Of a stretch of DNA of 64,000 nt, positions 1 through 8,858 are shown piece by piece. Origin of the DNA: Bacillota bacterium LX-D (GTDB lineage Bacteria; Bacillota; DUOV01; Zhaonellaceae); NCBI GenBank assembly GCA_031628995.1, contig JAVLUO010000001.1:310001-374000 (forward strand), in the 5' to 3' direction. The notes below the pieces were generated by a model. The model was not told where the DNA came from. It did no database searches and was given only the letters and a program-made list of their open reading frames with translations. A program made the translations under genes and the position numbers. The stretch's first letter is position 1; the number at the start of each line of letters is the position of its first letter.

Positions 1-1051
1 AATCAGCATTTTTCCCTGGCTCAATACTTCCCAGCTGTTTTTCCAAACCGAGAATTTGCGCAGCCTTAATAGTAATAGCCTCAAGAGCTCCTGTAGTCGA
101 TAACCCAGCTTTAGCCGCCAATGCCGCAGATAAAGATAAATACTCAATGGGAACTACAGGGTGGTCTGTCATTAAAGCAACTGTTAAACCCTTTTGAGCC
201 AAAATCCCCGCTGTTTCTAAAGTACGTTCTTTCAATTCAACCTTAGCCCTATTTATTAATACAGGGCCTACCACAAGGGGTACATTTTTTTTAGCTAACA
301 TATCGGCAATAAGGTGGCCTTCCGTACAATGTTCAACAACTATCTGCACTCCAAATTCTTCAGCAATTCTAATAGCTGTTAGAATATCGTCAGCCCGATG
401 GGCATGGGCACGTATGGGGATTTTTCCCTCAAGAACTAAGCCTAAAGCCTCTAATTTTAAATTTCTATCTGCGTTTACTCCTTTTTTCAAATAATTCTCA
501 GCAGCAACTAAATTTTCCCTTAATAAAGCAGCATTAGCCATTCTAGTTACAGGCATCTTTTTTTGTTCCCCATAATTTCTTTTAGGGTTTTCTCCGAAAG
601 CAACTTTCAGTCCGGCAGGGTTTCTAACCAGCATTTGTTCAACTGAAGAACCACAAGTATGTAGGACAGCACCTAGACCTCCAATTATATTAGCGCTTCC
701 CGGCAAGCAGCACACCGTTGTAACCCCGGCTTTTAAAGCATCTTGGAAACCTATATCCATTGGATTAATACCGTCAATGGCTCGTAAATGAGGAGTAATT
801 GGTTCGCTTTCTTCGTTAGCGTCGTCGCCTTCGTACTGGTATATCTCTTCAATAATTCCAACGTGACAATGGGCATCTATTAACCCAGGATAAATATTTT
901 TCCCAGCTACATCTACAACCTTTGCTTCTGCTGGAATTCCAATTTCCCGTCCTCCAACTGCCAATATTTCCTTATTCTTTATTAAAATACGCCCTTCCTT
1001 ATATATGGGCCCTGCCATTGTATATATACAGCCGTTAATTAAAGCAAGCAT
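1..1051 (-). CDS. Amidohydrolase family protein (imidazolonepropionase-like), C-terminus cut by window edge
   Basis: I translated this by hand from an ATG at 1051 preceded by GTGAGG. The reading frame stays open to the left window edge, so the C-terminus is missing. It starts with a short beta-domain typical of metal-dependent amidohydrolases. The metal-binding HxH follows at about residues 61–63 in the context IDAHCH, with later candidate ligands in RAHAHR, VEHC and MTDHP. These fit a binuclear or mononuclear metal TIM-barrel hydrolase acting on a cyclic amide or related C-N bond; the substrate cannot be told. It lies 14 bp after the NIF3 gene and is probably the last gene of that transcription unit. 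Confidence 0.85.
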   Translation of the reverse strand, partial: MLALINGCIYTMAGPIYKEGRILIKNKEILAVGGREIGIPAEAKVVDVAGKNIYPGLIDAHCHVGIIEEIYQYEGDDANEESEPITPHLRAIDGINPMDIGFQDALKAGVTTVCCLPGSANIIGGLGAVLHTCGSSVEQMLVRNPAGLKVAFGENPKRNYGEQKKMPVTRMANAALLRENLVAAENYLKKGVNADRNLKLEALGLVLEGKIPIRAHAHRADDILTAIRIAEEFGVQIVVEHCTEGHLIADMLAKKNVPLVVGPVLINRAKVELKERTLETAGILAQKGLTVALMTDHPVVPIEYLSLSAALAAKAGLSTTGALEAITIKAAQILGLEKQLGSIEPGKNAD

Positions 1052-1065
1052 AATTAAAACCTCAC

Positions 1066-1899
1066 TTAAGCTTGTTTAGGATCTACAACACCGCTCATTC
1101 TTGTTACGCTTAGACCCTTTCTTTCTAACGCCTCAATAACTTTATTAATCCCAATTGAATCGCTAGCCATATGCCCTGCCACAATAACATTGCCAATGTT
1201 TTGTTCCCTTACAGCCCTAAGGACATCCTCAGGCATATGCATAACTACCAAAGTCCCTATTCCCGCTTCAAAATAAGCTTTAGCTACATTTTTTCCTCCA
1301 CCTGTCCCGCCAGCCATGGTAACAAAGATTTTACCTGCATAACTTTCTTCAGAGCCTACCCTAATTTTTGGTTTAGCTAGGGTTAACTTGTACTCAGGAA
1401 TTTCATTTAGGGCATTGATGATATCTTTTAATTTAGTTTTCTGGTTAGTACTAAATTTTTTATCTAAAAAATCCTGGACTGTTTTTTCAGCCAGTATATC
1501 AGCCGGCGTATGGATTCCGATAAAAGGCATTTTTAATAATTTTGCTGCCGAAACTGCTCGATCATAGTTGCCTACGTGGTGACCCCTATCCACTTCACCC
1601 ATCCGCTCTTCCAGGGCCTTTTGTGCTTTATTAATAGGTACTCCCGCTTTAACCATTCGGTCAATTTGATTGTTCATGACTTTATATAGGTTAACCATAG
1701 GTTCCCCACCCTTGGGATGATGGGTAATAACGGCATCATAACCTAACTCTTTGGCAATGAGCATTTCCGTTCCTTCCACATCCACTCCAAAAAGAACCCT
1801 CTTAATATTATCTCCGTCCACAATTACTCCCGAATCCTCAGGCACTTCTGTTAACCCGCTGGCTCTAAGGGCAATGTTTAAAATTTCCTGTGCATTCAT
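1066..1899 (-). CDS. NIF3-like dinuclear metal centre protein
   Basis: The 277-residue product matches the NIF3/YqfO-type family, cytosolic proteins that bind two metal ions and are often annotated as GTP cyclohydrolase 1 type 2-like. Their physiological reaction is not settled. The N-terminal metal-binding motif THHPKGGE is at about residues 59–66, and the second metal-ligand region GHMASDSIG lies near the C-terminus, as expected for the family. The ATG at 1899 has a strong AAGGAGG upstream. The gene follows a glutamine-amidotransferase-like hydrolase and precedes an amidohydrolase on the same strand. Nothing nearby reveals its substrate. Confidence 0.85.
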   Translation of the reverse strand: MNAQEILNIALRASGLTEVPEDSGVIVDGDNIKRVLFGVDVEGTEMLIAKELGYDAVITHHPKGGEPMVNLYKVMNNQIDRMVKAGVPINKAQKALEERMGEVDRGHHVGNYDRAVSAAKLLKMPFIGIHTPADILAEKTVQDFLDKKFSTNQKTKLKDIINALNEIPEYKLTLAKPKIRVGSEESYAGKIFVTMAGGTGGGKNVAKAYFEAGIGTLVVMHMPEDVLRAVREQNIGNVIVAGHMASDSIGINKVIEALERKGLSVTRMSGVVDPKQA

Positions 1900-1946
1900 A
1901 TTGATTTTCTCCTCCTTACTAGATTTTGATTAATCTTATTATGTAT

Positions 1947-2648
1947 CTAACCTTGACAGGCCAGAATAAGTGCTTTAAACAATTCTAACTGCAAAGGATT
2001 TTTTTCCCACATACATTCCGGATGCCACTGAACTCCCATCTGAAAATTAGCTGTCTTAGACTCTATAGCTTCTATTATACCATCTTGTGCCAGTGCACTA
2101 ACCATAAATTCTTCTCCTAAATTCTGTACAGCTTGATGATGAAAACTATTTACCCGAGTCTTGGCTAATCCCGTAAAAATACTAGACAATTTTGTATGGG
2201 CTAAAATATGAATTTCATGAGTTGGATACCATTTAGGGGCTTCTTGACTATGTTTTAAAGACTTTGGGCATTGGCTATTAAGGTCTTGCCAAATGGTTCC
2301 TCCCCCAATAATATTTAATACTTGCATTCCCCGGCAAATGGCCAAAATTGGTTTACCCTGATCTAGAAAATATTTAGTTAAAAGTAGCTCAAAGTTATCT
2401 CTTTCCGGCGTAATTTGACCCATACCGGGCTCCGGTTCCTGACCCATGTACACAGGGTCTACATCTCCCCCTCCCGTTAGAATCAATCCCTGAAGTAGGT
2501 CAGCATAGAAACTGATCCTATGTGTTTTTTCTGTAACAGGAAGCAATATGGGCAAGCCTCCTGCCTTTTCTACACCTTGGCTATAGTATTGGGTTACTGT
2601 GAAACGATCCAGCTCCGTACTGCAGGTAATGCCAATAAGCGGCAGCAT
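1947..2648 (-). CDS. Gamma-glutamyl-gamma-aminobutyrate hydrolase family protein (peptidase C26)
   Basis: This 233-residue class I glutamine-amidotransferase-fold hydrolase resembles PuuD. Family members cleave gamma-glutamyl amide bonds such as gamma-Glu-GABA. The catalytic triad is visible: the nucleophile elbow AICRGMQ with Cys about 105, then His about 209 and Glu about 211 in QWHPEC. The substrate-loop glycines of LTGGGDVDP lie near residues 58–66. The ATG at 2648 follows AAGGGGGG. It is separated from mazF by a terminator, so it probably has its own promoter or depends on readthrough. The exact substrate is unknown, as no other putrescine-degradation genes are in view. Confidence 0.85.
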   Translation of the reverse strand: MLPLIGITCSTELDRFTVTQYYSQGVEKAGGLPILLPVTEKTHRISFYADLLQGLILTGGGDVDPVYMGQEPEPGMGQITPERDNFELLLTKYFLDQGKPILAICRGMQVLNIIGGGTIWQDLNSQCPKSLKHSQEAPKWYPTHEIHILAHTKLSSIFTGLAKTRVNSFHHQAVQNLGEEFMVSALAQDGIIEAIESKTANFQMGVQWHPECMWEKNPLQLELFKALILACQG

Positions 2649-2673
2649 ATTAGCCCCCCCTTAAAAAGGAAAT

Positions 2674-2700
2674 AAAAAAACGCCTTTAAACTTCCAGGCG
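2674..2700 (-). terminator. Rho-independent terminator after mazF
   Basis: Read on the minus strand, CGCCT and AGGCG form a short GC-rich stem around a ten-base loop, followed at once by seven T residues. It sits just after the stop of the toxin gene and ends the alr–mazEF stretch. Confidence 0.75.
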
Positions 2701-2707
2701 CCGTCGA

Positions 2708-3058
2708 TTAGATTTCTGTTAATCCTAAACTTACTTCAAGAGCTTTATTTACTTTTTCCATTATTTCATCATCTAAGAAAGTGACCTTTTGCTTTAGCCT
2801 GCTTTTATCAATGGTTCTGACCTGCTCAGTTAAAATAACTGAATCTTTTTCCAAACCGCTTTTTTCTGCGCTAATTTCCACATGGGTCGGCAGCTTAGAT
2901 TTAAAAATTTGTGAAGTAATAGCTACAACAATAGTTGTAGGACTGTATTGGTTACCAATATCATTTTGAATAATTAGCACAGGACGTACCCCACCTTGTT
3001 CAGAACCTATAACCGGATTTAATTGGGCAAAAAATATGTCTCCACGTCGTACATGCAT
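2708..3058 (-). CDS. ndoA: MazF/NdoA (EndoA) family mRNA interferase toxin
   Basis: This is a 116-residue PemK/MazF-fold endoribonuclease, the toxin of a type II toxin-antitoxin pair that cleaves mRNA at short sequence motifs. The N-terminus reads [20 protein letters not shown], with the family's conserved G-x-EQ-G-x-RP stretch directly after, and the C-terminal part contains the RTIDKSRL motif shared with Bacillus NdoA. Its length equals the family's usual length. It follows the antitoxin gene by one base and lies downstream of alr, the same order as in Bacillus, which supports a chromosomal, housekeeping-type copy. Confidence 0.93.
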   Translation of the reverse strand: MHVRRGDIFFAQLNPVIGSEQGGVRPVLIIQNDIGNQYSPTTIVVAITSQIFKSKLPTHVEISAEKSGLEKDSVILTEQVRTIDKSRLKQKVTFLDDEIMEKVNKALEVSLGLTEI

Positions 3059-3059
3059 A

Positions 3060-3335
3060 CTATTTACACTCCGCTAATTTTTCATCATAGTAAGCCTGTA
3101 CTTCATTTTCAATTTCATAACTTTCTTTCGCTAAAGCTAAATTTATTTGTGCCATCTCTTGGTAACCCTTTTTCATTTGTTCTCTGATAGTACGACGCTT
3201 CCGTTCTGAAATATAAAGCCGCATGGCTTCACGAATAAATTCACTACGGTTGCGTTTCTCCATTGAAGCTAACCCGTCTACTTCTTCTAATAAACTTTCC
3301 GGTATACTAATCATAATTCTTTTAACACCTGACAA
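3060..3335 (-). CDS. ndoAI: Ribbon-helix-helix antitoxin of the MazEF/NdoAI type
   Basis: This is the antitoxin partner of the adjacent MazF. The N-terminal ribbon-helix-helix ([20 protein letters not shown]) makes the DNA-binding dimer, and the C-terminal tail would wrap the toxin. An upstream GTG at 3344 sits inside the AGGAGG ribosome-binding site. I therefore prefer the TTG at 3335, eight bases after AGGAGG, which gives 91 residues. Members of this family autorepress their operon with the toxin. The 245 bases upstream to alr are AT-rich, without a gene, and probably hold the promoter. Confidence 0.88.
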   Translation of the reverse strand: MSGVKRIMISIPESLLEEVDGLASMEKRNRSEFIREAMRLYISERKRRTIREQMKKGYQEMAQINLALAKESYEIENEVQAYYDEKLAECK

Positions 3336-3580
3336 GGACAGCACCTCCTGAAGAAACCTTACCTCAAAGGTTATTCTATGAGATTAATAGTTAATCAATA
3401 CCAAAATTCATAAAACTAATTTATATTTTAAAAAAAAATTATTTTATAAAGAAAACTTAATATTGTATAGCATAGCTCAATACTAACTTTAAATACCAAA
3501 ATAGCCTTCAGCAAATATTGCTAAACAATATGGACACAAGATATACTTTATTATAGCTATTCCAATCTAAAAAAGCAAGT

Positions 3581-4693
3581 TTAAATGTATTTACGAGGTA
3601 CACGCTGCCTAATCATACATACTAATTCATAATTGATAGTTCCAATTAGCTTCGCCAATTCCTCTGCTGAAATAACTTCCTCCCCTTGTTTACCTAGCAA
3701 TACTACTTCATCACCTTCAGCAACTCCGGGTATGTCAGAAACATCTAGCATTAATTGATCCATGCATACTCTGCCCACAACAGGAACTCTTCTGCCTTTA
3801 ACTAAGGCTACTCCACGATTAGATAGAAGCCTGGTATAGCCATCTGCGTAGCCAATAGGTATGGTAGCAATTGCTGCAGCCTTATCCGTTGTATAGGTAC
3901 AACCATAGCTAATGCTGCTGCCTTTGGCAACCTGTTTTAAATAGACAATCTTTGCTTTTAAGGCCATAGCAGGCTGCAGCTTAATTTTATCCTTCCTTAC
4001 TTGATCCGACGGATAAAGACCATACAGTATAATGCCCGGTCTAACTAAATCAAAGTGAGCTTCCGGTAAATCAACAATGGTTCCACTGTTGGCCGCATGT
4101 TTAAGGGGAATTTCCAAGCCAGAACGCTGTAAATTGTCACAAACCCAGGTAAATTTATCCAACTGTTGGTAGCTATAGGTCTTATCCTCTGCATCAGCAT
4201 TGGCTAAATGGGTGAAGATTCCTTCGATGATTAGATTAGGCAGCTTAGCAATTTTTAATGCTGTTTTAATGGTTTCCTGGCTAATAGGAAAACCAATTCG
4301 CCCCATACCTGTATCTATTTTTATATGTATTTTTACCTGCTTATTGAGAGCTAGGGCAGCTTGACTTAAATTTTTTGCTTGCTCATAACTAAAAACTGTT
4401 TGGGTAACTTCTGCTTTAATCAAAGCAGGGTAATCTTCTGTACTAGTATAGCCTAAGATTAGAATAGGCTTATCTATATTATTGCGGCGTAATTCTAAAG
4501 CCTCTGCCAAAACGGCTACCCCAAAATAATTAACCTGATTTTGCAATACTTCAGCTACTTGGACAGCTCCATGTCCATAGGCATTAGCTTTAACAATAGC
4601 CATAACTTTAGTATTTATTGGAATATTACTTTTAATCTGCTGCAGATTATGAGCAACTGCGCTTAGATCTATTTCTGCCCAAACCTTTCTCAT
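3581..4693 (-). CDS. alr: Alanine racemase
   Basis: This PLP-dependent racemase makes D-alanine for peptidoglycan. The 370-residue length is normal. The PLP lysine is K35 in MAIVKANAYGHG. The second catalytic residue, a tyrosine, is in SISYGCTY at roughly residue 262, and the conserved GRVCMDQ follows. It lies between the NAD(P)HX repair gene and mazEF, a common Firmicutes order. The short 36-bp gap after the nnr stop suggests co-transcription with the upstream gene. Confidence 0.96.
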   Translation of the reverse strand: MRKVWAEIDLSAVAHNLQQIKSNIPINTKVMAIVKANAYGHGAVQVAEVLQNQVNYFGVAVLAEALELRRNNIDKPILILGYTSTEDYPALIKAEVTQTVFSYEQAKNLSQAALALNKQVKIHIKIDTGMGRIGFPISQETIKTALKIAKLPNLIIEGIFTHLANADAEDKTYSYQQLDKFTWVCDNLQRSGLEIPLKHAANSGTIVDLPEAHFDLVRPGIILYGLYPSDQVRKDKIKLQPAMALKAKIVYLKQVAKGSSISYGCTYTTDKAAAIATIPIGYADGYTRLLSNRGVALVKGRRVPVVGRVCMDQLMLDVSDIPGVAEGDEVVLLGKQGEEVISAEELAKLIGTINYELVCMIRQRVPRKYI

Positions 4694-4729
4694 AACATGA
4701 CCCCCAATATTTCATGTAATCCTAATTTA

Positions 4730-6331
4730 TTAAAGGATTCTCCTCAATTTAGGTAAACTCGTTTCATTATCTACTGTTGCTGTTTCCATTTCTTTTAAAG
4801 CCATAGGAAGATAAGTCAATAAATCTCCAGCTGTCAAGGCTCTCTGCCCAAACGCTTCAGCTCCAAAATCGCCGGATAAACCATGTAAATACACAGCGCA
4901 AACACTTGCTTCCAGTGGTTCCATTCCTTGAGCAAGGAAACTTCCAATCATGCCAGCTAAAACATCTCCGCTGCCTGCTGTACCCATTCCCGCATTTCCA
5001 GTCACATTAACGTAGAGTATTCCTTTTGGAGATGCAATAATTGTTTTAGCCCCTTTTAACACAACAACTGCGTTGTATTTTTGGGCACATTCTAAAGCAA
5101 TGTTTGGCCTAGCCTTCTGTATTCCCTCAATGCTTTTTCCTAATAGATGAGCCATCTCCCCTGGATGAGGTGTTAATACAATAGGTACCCTCACTTTAGA
5201 TACTAGTTCCTCTTGGTTATTTATAGCCCAAAGAGCGTCAGCATCAATCACTATCGGTTTAACTGCCTTCGTTAAGAAATCTCTCACAAGGCTTAGAGTA
5301 CTGTCGTGTCTCGAAATACCCGGCCCTAAAACAATAGAATCAACTTGCTCACTTATGTTTAGTAACTCCGGAAGAGCCTCTAGGGAAAGAGATTTAGCAT
5401 CTGTTTCTGGCAGTGGTTTAGTCATAACCTCCGTAGTTTTTACTTCCATAATGTGATTAAGTGAACGAGGAAAAGCAATAGTAGCTTTTCCACATCCAGT
5501 CCGAAGTGCAGCATTACCGGATAAAGCAACTGCACCCGTCATGCCTTCAGAAGCTCCAATTACTAGCACATGGCCGAAAGTACCCTTATGGCCTGAAGGC
5601 TCTCGCTTTGGCAGTAATTTAACTATTAATTCACGAGTTATCACATATCGGTTAATTGGAACTTTGTCCACAAGAATTTTAGGAAATGAAATGTCCCCTA
5701 GCCAAAGTTCTCCTACAAAGGAGGCAGCAGGATCCAAATATAAGCCTATCTTAGGCAGCCCGAAGGTGACTGTCATCTTTGCTTTAAAGCAAGGTCCCTG
5801 TACATTTCCTGTATCTACCTCAACCCCCGAAGGTACATCTACGGCAATTCCAGGTTTTCCACTACTATTTAATAGATTTATTAATCCAGCCACTATGCCT
5901 TTAATAGTTCCTTGAAAACCAGTTCCAAATAAAGCATCGATAATTAAGTCTGCATAAACAAGGGATAAGTCTACTTTTTGTAAATCTTTTTCATTTAAAA
6001 TAGTATGGAGCTTAACTTGCATTCGTTTTAAAATTTCACAGTTTATCTTAGCATCTCCACTAAAATCATCAGCCCTACAAGTTAAAAAAACTTTAACTTC
6101 AGCACCAGCATTAATTAAATGTCTGGCAATAACTAAACCATCGCCTCCGTTATTGCCTTTGCCGGCAAAAATTAAAATCCTTTTGCCAACCAATTTATTA
6201 TTTAAATATTTCTGAATGGCCTGGAAAACACAAAGGCCAGCGTTTTCCATTAATACAATACCAGGGACTTTAAAAGTTTCTATGGCCTGTTGGTCTAAAT
6301 TACGCATTTCACTTCCTGTAGCAATTTTCAA
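4730..6331 (-). CDS. nnr: Bifunctional NAD(P)H-hydrate epimerase / ADP-dependent dehydratase
   Basis: This repair enzyme restores damaged hydrated NAD(P)H. The N-terminal epimerase (YjeF_N) spans about residues 1–215 and shows GKGNNGGDG near 57–65. The C-terminal ADP-dependent dehydratase (ribokinase-like fold) spans about 235–515, with the nucleotide-binding GTAGSGDVLAGMI near 445. The total of 533 residues is typical of the fused enzyme. The start is a TTG at 6331 with GGGAGG about eight bases upstream. It lies 14 bp after acpS, a conserved pairing. Confidence 0.94.
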   Translation of the reverse strand: MKIATGSEMRNLDQQAIETFKVPGIVLMENAGLCVFQAIQKYLNNKLVGKRILIFAGKGNNGGDGLVIARHLINAGAEVKVFLTCRADDFSGDAKINCEILKRMQVKLHTILNEKDLQKVDLSLVYADLIIDALFGTGFQGTIKGIVAGLINLLNSSGKPGIAVDVPSGVEVDTGNVQGPCFKAKMTVTFGLPKIGLYLDPAASFVGELWLGDISFPKILVDKVPINRYVITRELIVKLLPKREPSGHKGTFGHVLVIGASEGMTGAVALSGNAALRTGCGKATIAFPRSLNHIMEVKTTEVMTKPLPETDAKSLSLEALPELLNISEQVDSIVLGPGISRHDSTLSLVRDFLTKAVKPIVIDADALWAINNQEELVSKVRVPIVLTPHPGEMAHLLGKSIEGIQKARPNIALECAQKYNAVVVLKGAKTIIASPKGILYVNVTGNAGMGTAGSGDVLAGMIGSFLAQGMEPLEASVCAVYLHGLSGDFGAEAFGQRALTAGDLLTYLPMALKEMETATVDNETSLPKLRRIL

Positions 6332-6345
6332 TATTTTTACCTCCC

Positions 6346-6714
6346 TTACTCCCCTGCTACGTATGCTATAGCATAGTCGGCACTATGGGCCAAACTAAGA
6401 TGCCACTGCTCAATTCCCCTTTGGGATGCAATTATTGCAGCTTGGCCCGTCAACTTAACTTGAGGAGCTCCCATGCTATTAACCTCTATGTTAATTTCCT
6501 GCCAAGAACACTTGCGCAAACCAGTACCCAATGCTTTTAACACTGCTTCCTTAGCTGCAAAACGTACAGCAAAAGAAGGATAGGGGTTATGCTTTTCCCG
6601 GCAGTACAGTATTTCCTCTGCAGTGAACAACCTTTTTTCCAGAGCGGGTCGACGTTGAAAAGCAGCATGCAAACGATTGATTTCTATAATATCAGTGCCA
6701 ATTCCTTTAATCAT
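6346..6714 (-). CDS. acpS: Holo-[acyl-carrier-protein] synthase
   Basis: AcpS transfers 4'-phosphopantetheine from CoA to acyl carrier protein. The magnesium-binding GTDIIEI motif is at the N-terminus, and FAAKEAVLKALGTG carries the conserved F-x-x-KEA-x-x-KA-x-G. The first possible ATG (6720) touches the AAGAGG site. The second ATG at 6714, six bases after it, gives a better-spaced start and 122 residues. It heads the acpS–nnr–alr–mazEF run. Confidence 0.95.
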   Translation of the reverse strand: MIKGIGTDIIEINRLHAAFQRRPALEKRLFTAEEILYCREKHNPYPSFAVRFAAKEAVLKALGTGLRKCSWQEINIEVNSMGAPQVKLTGQAAIIASQRGIEQWHLSLAHSADYAIAYVAGE

Positions 6715-6801
6715 TTTCATCCTCTTACTATCATTTATTCAATTTATAGCTACTTTACTATTTTAACCTATAATGAGTTCAAGGTGACCATAAAATGCCT
6801 G

Positions 6802-6827
6802 AAAAACAAAAAAAGGCCTTTCGCCTT
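6802..6827 (-). terminator. Rho-independent terminator after the PHP gene
   Basis: On the minus strand a five-base stem AAGGC/GCCTT with loop GAAAG is followed by a run of seven T, then GTTTTTC. It sits about 23 bases past the stop of the PHP-domain gene and insulates acpS. Confidence 0.7.
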
Positions 6828-6849
6828 AAATTAAAGAATTTATATATTT

Positions 6850-7587
6850 TTATGCTAAGATACTAATTAGTCGGTTTTTATGTTTATTTAAATAATTGTG
6901 CAAACGTTCAACACTAGCATTTAAAACCTGTTCCGAAGTAATTCCTGCCTGCTCAACAGCCTCTATAGCAGCATTTACTTCTCCTACTGCTGTAAAAATA
7001 TGAGCATCGCTATTTATTACAAGCAAGGTTTGATATTTTTTGGCATATTCTAGCAGCTGCTTGCATCTAGAAACACTGCCTGGTCTGGACCGAAGAAAAG
7101 AACTATTATTAACTTCTATAGCTTTACCTAACTTATGAGCCGTAAAAGCAAGTTTCTCTAAATTTACTGGGAATTTAGGATTGCCAGGGTGACTGATGAA
7201 ATAGACATAAGGTTTGCTAAGAGCGTTTAACATAGCTGTAGTATTTTCTTCAACGGTAGAAGATTCATAACCACATTTTTCATGAAAGCCAGCAACCACT
7301 AAATCTAAACTGCGCAGCAGATAGTCCGGCATATCTATTTCTCCGTCAGTATTGACTATATTTGCTTCAACTCCCTTAAGAATTTCCACACCTGCTAAAT
7401 TCCCCGGAATTGCTGATATGTTTTCGAAGTAATACTGATGCGGCCCCCCGGGAAAATTTAAACTATGGTCTGTAATTGCAAGTGCCTCTAAACCTTTAGA
7501 GCTTGCTGCCTGTGCCATTTCCTGCACTGTACTGTAGGCATGACCGCTAGCAATTGTATGAGTATGCAAATCGGCCTTAATATGCAT
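6850..7587 (-). CDS. PHP-domain phosphatase, YcdX type
   Basis: This 245-residue protein has the polymerase-and-histidinol-phosphatase (PHP) fold, a trinuclear zinc phosphoesterase. Motif I ADLHTHTIAS is at residues 5–14, ITDHS follows near 40, and later ligands are in GFHEKC, FISHPGN and VINSDAH. The arrangement fits the YcdX subgroup of small stand-alone PHP phosphatases rather than polymerase-associated ones. The ATG at 7587 follows AAGGAGG. It stands alone on its strand, with terminators on both sides. Confidence 0.85.
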   Translation of the reverse strand: MHIKADLHTHTIASGHAYSTVQEMAQAASSKGLEALAITDHSLNFPGGPHQYYFENISAIPGNLAGVEILKGVEANIVNTDGEIDMPDYLLRSLDLVVAGFHEKCGYESSTVEENTTAMLNALSKPYVYFISHPGNPKFPVNLEKLAFTAHKLGKAIEVNNSSFLRSRPGSVSRCKQLLEYAKKYQTLLVINSDAHIFTAVGEVNAAIEAVEQAGITSEQVLNASVERLHNYLNKHKNRLISILA

Positions 7588-7743
7588 TACTTTTTCCTCC
7601 TTTTTTCTTATTTCATATTTATCATAACTGATAACTGTTAATTTCAGATTAAAATCAATTTAAAGAGAGATTAATTTTATTCAGTACTAGATTTGCTAAA
7701 ACAGCAACGATGAGCCATACTCCTACACAACACCTCCTAGAAA

Positions 7744-7771
7744 TACAAAAGCGGCACCTTATAAGTGCCGC
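7744..7771 (-). terminator. Terminator after the DUF1540 gene
   Basis: A perfect seven-base stem GCGGCAC/GTGCCGC (7751–7757 with 7765–7771) with a seven-base loop is followed on the minus strand by TTTTGTATTTC. Confidence 0.7.
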
Positions 7772-7785
7772 CTGGAAAAATTATT

Positions 7786-8031
7786 TTATTGCCTTTTAAT
7801 ATCATCCGCTTTAGTTTCATTAGAACCTTTTTCCACAAATGTTTTGCAGCAGGTTTTAGTAATATCATCAACTGGAGTTGAATCCATTTGTAATCCTGCT
7901 TGATGGGCATCATAATTACTGGGCATAGCGTCAGCAACTAAATCTGATGTAACTAAGATTTCTTGTGCTTGGCATTTATTACCTTCTTCCCAGTAGTGGC
8001 AATTGCTAATACTGCAGTGTATATGTTGCAT
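7786..8031 (-). CDS. DUF1540 domain protein, small cysteine-rich
   Basis: This 81-residue soluble protein begins MQHIHCSISNCHYW and has further cysteines in NKCQAQEI and TCCKTF, a spacing typical of DUF1540 and suggesting a metal-binding knuckle. DUF1540 proteins are common in spore-forming Firmicutes but have no assigned function. The ATG at 8031 has AGGAGGTG upstream, and a terminator follows, so it is a monocistronic unit. Confidence 0.8.
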   Translation of the reverse strand: MQHIHCSISNCHYWEEGNKCQAQEILVTSDLVADAMPSNYDAHQAGLQMDSTPVDDITKTCCKTFVEKGSNETKADDIKRQ

Positions 8032-8210
8032 TGTTTTATCACCTCCTGAGGATAGGTTTCAGACAGAGAGGTTCTTTTATACTGCATAAAAAATACCAGT
8101 AAACGAAACTTGCTTAATTACAAAAACTTAAATATTTATAATATTAAATAAGCTAATACTTGAAAATATGTTTATAATTAATGTAAATATATTTCTAAGG
8201 AAGGTTAGAG

Positions 8211-8858
8211 ATGAATTGCATTGAGTTACGAAACGTAGATTATATTTTTAAGGGGAAGAAAATTTTAACCAATATTAATTTACAAATAAAGTCCGGGGAA
8301 TTTATTACGATTACAGGACACTCTGGCAGTGGGAAAAGTACTGTACTGCGTCTGCTTAATAATTTGATTTCACCAACTGCTGGAGAAATATTATTTAAAG
8401 GCCAAAACATTACCAACTATGAACCTACTCTACTACGGCAAAAAATCAGTTTATGTTTCCAAATGCCTAACTTGTTTCAAACAACTGTTTTAGAAAATTT
8501 GGCGTTTCCTTTTTTAATTCGCAAAAAGCCGGTAGAAAGAAAGTTAATCGAACAAAGACTAGGCATGCTAAATCTATCTCCAGATTTACTGGAAAAAGAA
8601 GCTGAGAAAATCTCAGGCGGGGAAAAACAAAGAATAGCTTTAATCCGCTCCTTGCTTTTTACGCCGGAAGTTTTGCTACTAGATGAAGTGACTTCGGCTT
8701 TAGACGAAGAGAATACTCTAGCCGTAGAAAAGTTAATTGAAGATTTAAATCAAAGAGGCGTAACAATTCTTTGGGTAACTCATAATCTGGAACAAACTGA
8801 ACGACTAAACACAAGAAAAATCAAAATTGAGCATGGTGTCCTATGGGAGGGAGAATAA
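8211..8858 (+). CDS. fetA: ABC transporter ATPase, FetA/YbbL type
   Basis: This is a 215-residue ABC ATPase. Walker A GHSGSGKST is at about residues 38–46, Q-loop CFQMPN near 83, signature ISGGEKQ near 128 and Walker B LLLLDEVTSALDE near 152. It is translationally coupled to a FetB-type permease (the stop TAA overlaps the next ATG), which assigns it to the YbbL/FetA branch. That branch is linked in E. coli to iron export and oxidative-stress resistance. The true substrate here is an inference from the pair. Confidence 0.85.
   Translation: MNCIELRNVDYIFKGKKILTNINLQIKSGEFITITGHSGSGKSTVLRLLNNLISPTAGEILFKGQNITNYEPTLLRQKISLCFQMPNLFQTTVLENLAFPFLIRKKPVERKLIEQRLGMLNLSPDLLEKEAEKISGGEKQRIALIRSLLFTPEVLLLDEVTSALDEENTLAVEKLIEDLNQRGVTILWVTHNLEQTERLNTRKIKIEHGVLWEGE

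Noticed and set aside
7680-7740. Short hydrophobic minus-strand frame (VWLIVAVLANLVLNKI) behind AGGAGGTG
   Set aside because: The frame with the hydrophobic sequence has no usable start codon after the ribosome-binding site; the in-phase start gives only a short unrelated peptide.
7737-7937. Alternative minus-strand frame overlapping the DUF1540 gene
   Set aside because: It runs through the DUF1540 coding region and its terminator, with no start signal; the DUF1540 frame has conserved cysteines and a strong ribosome-binding site.
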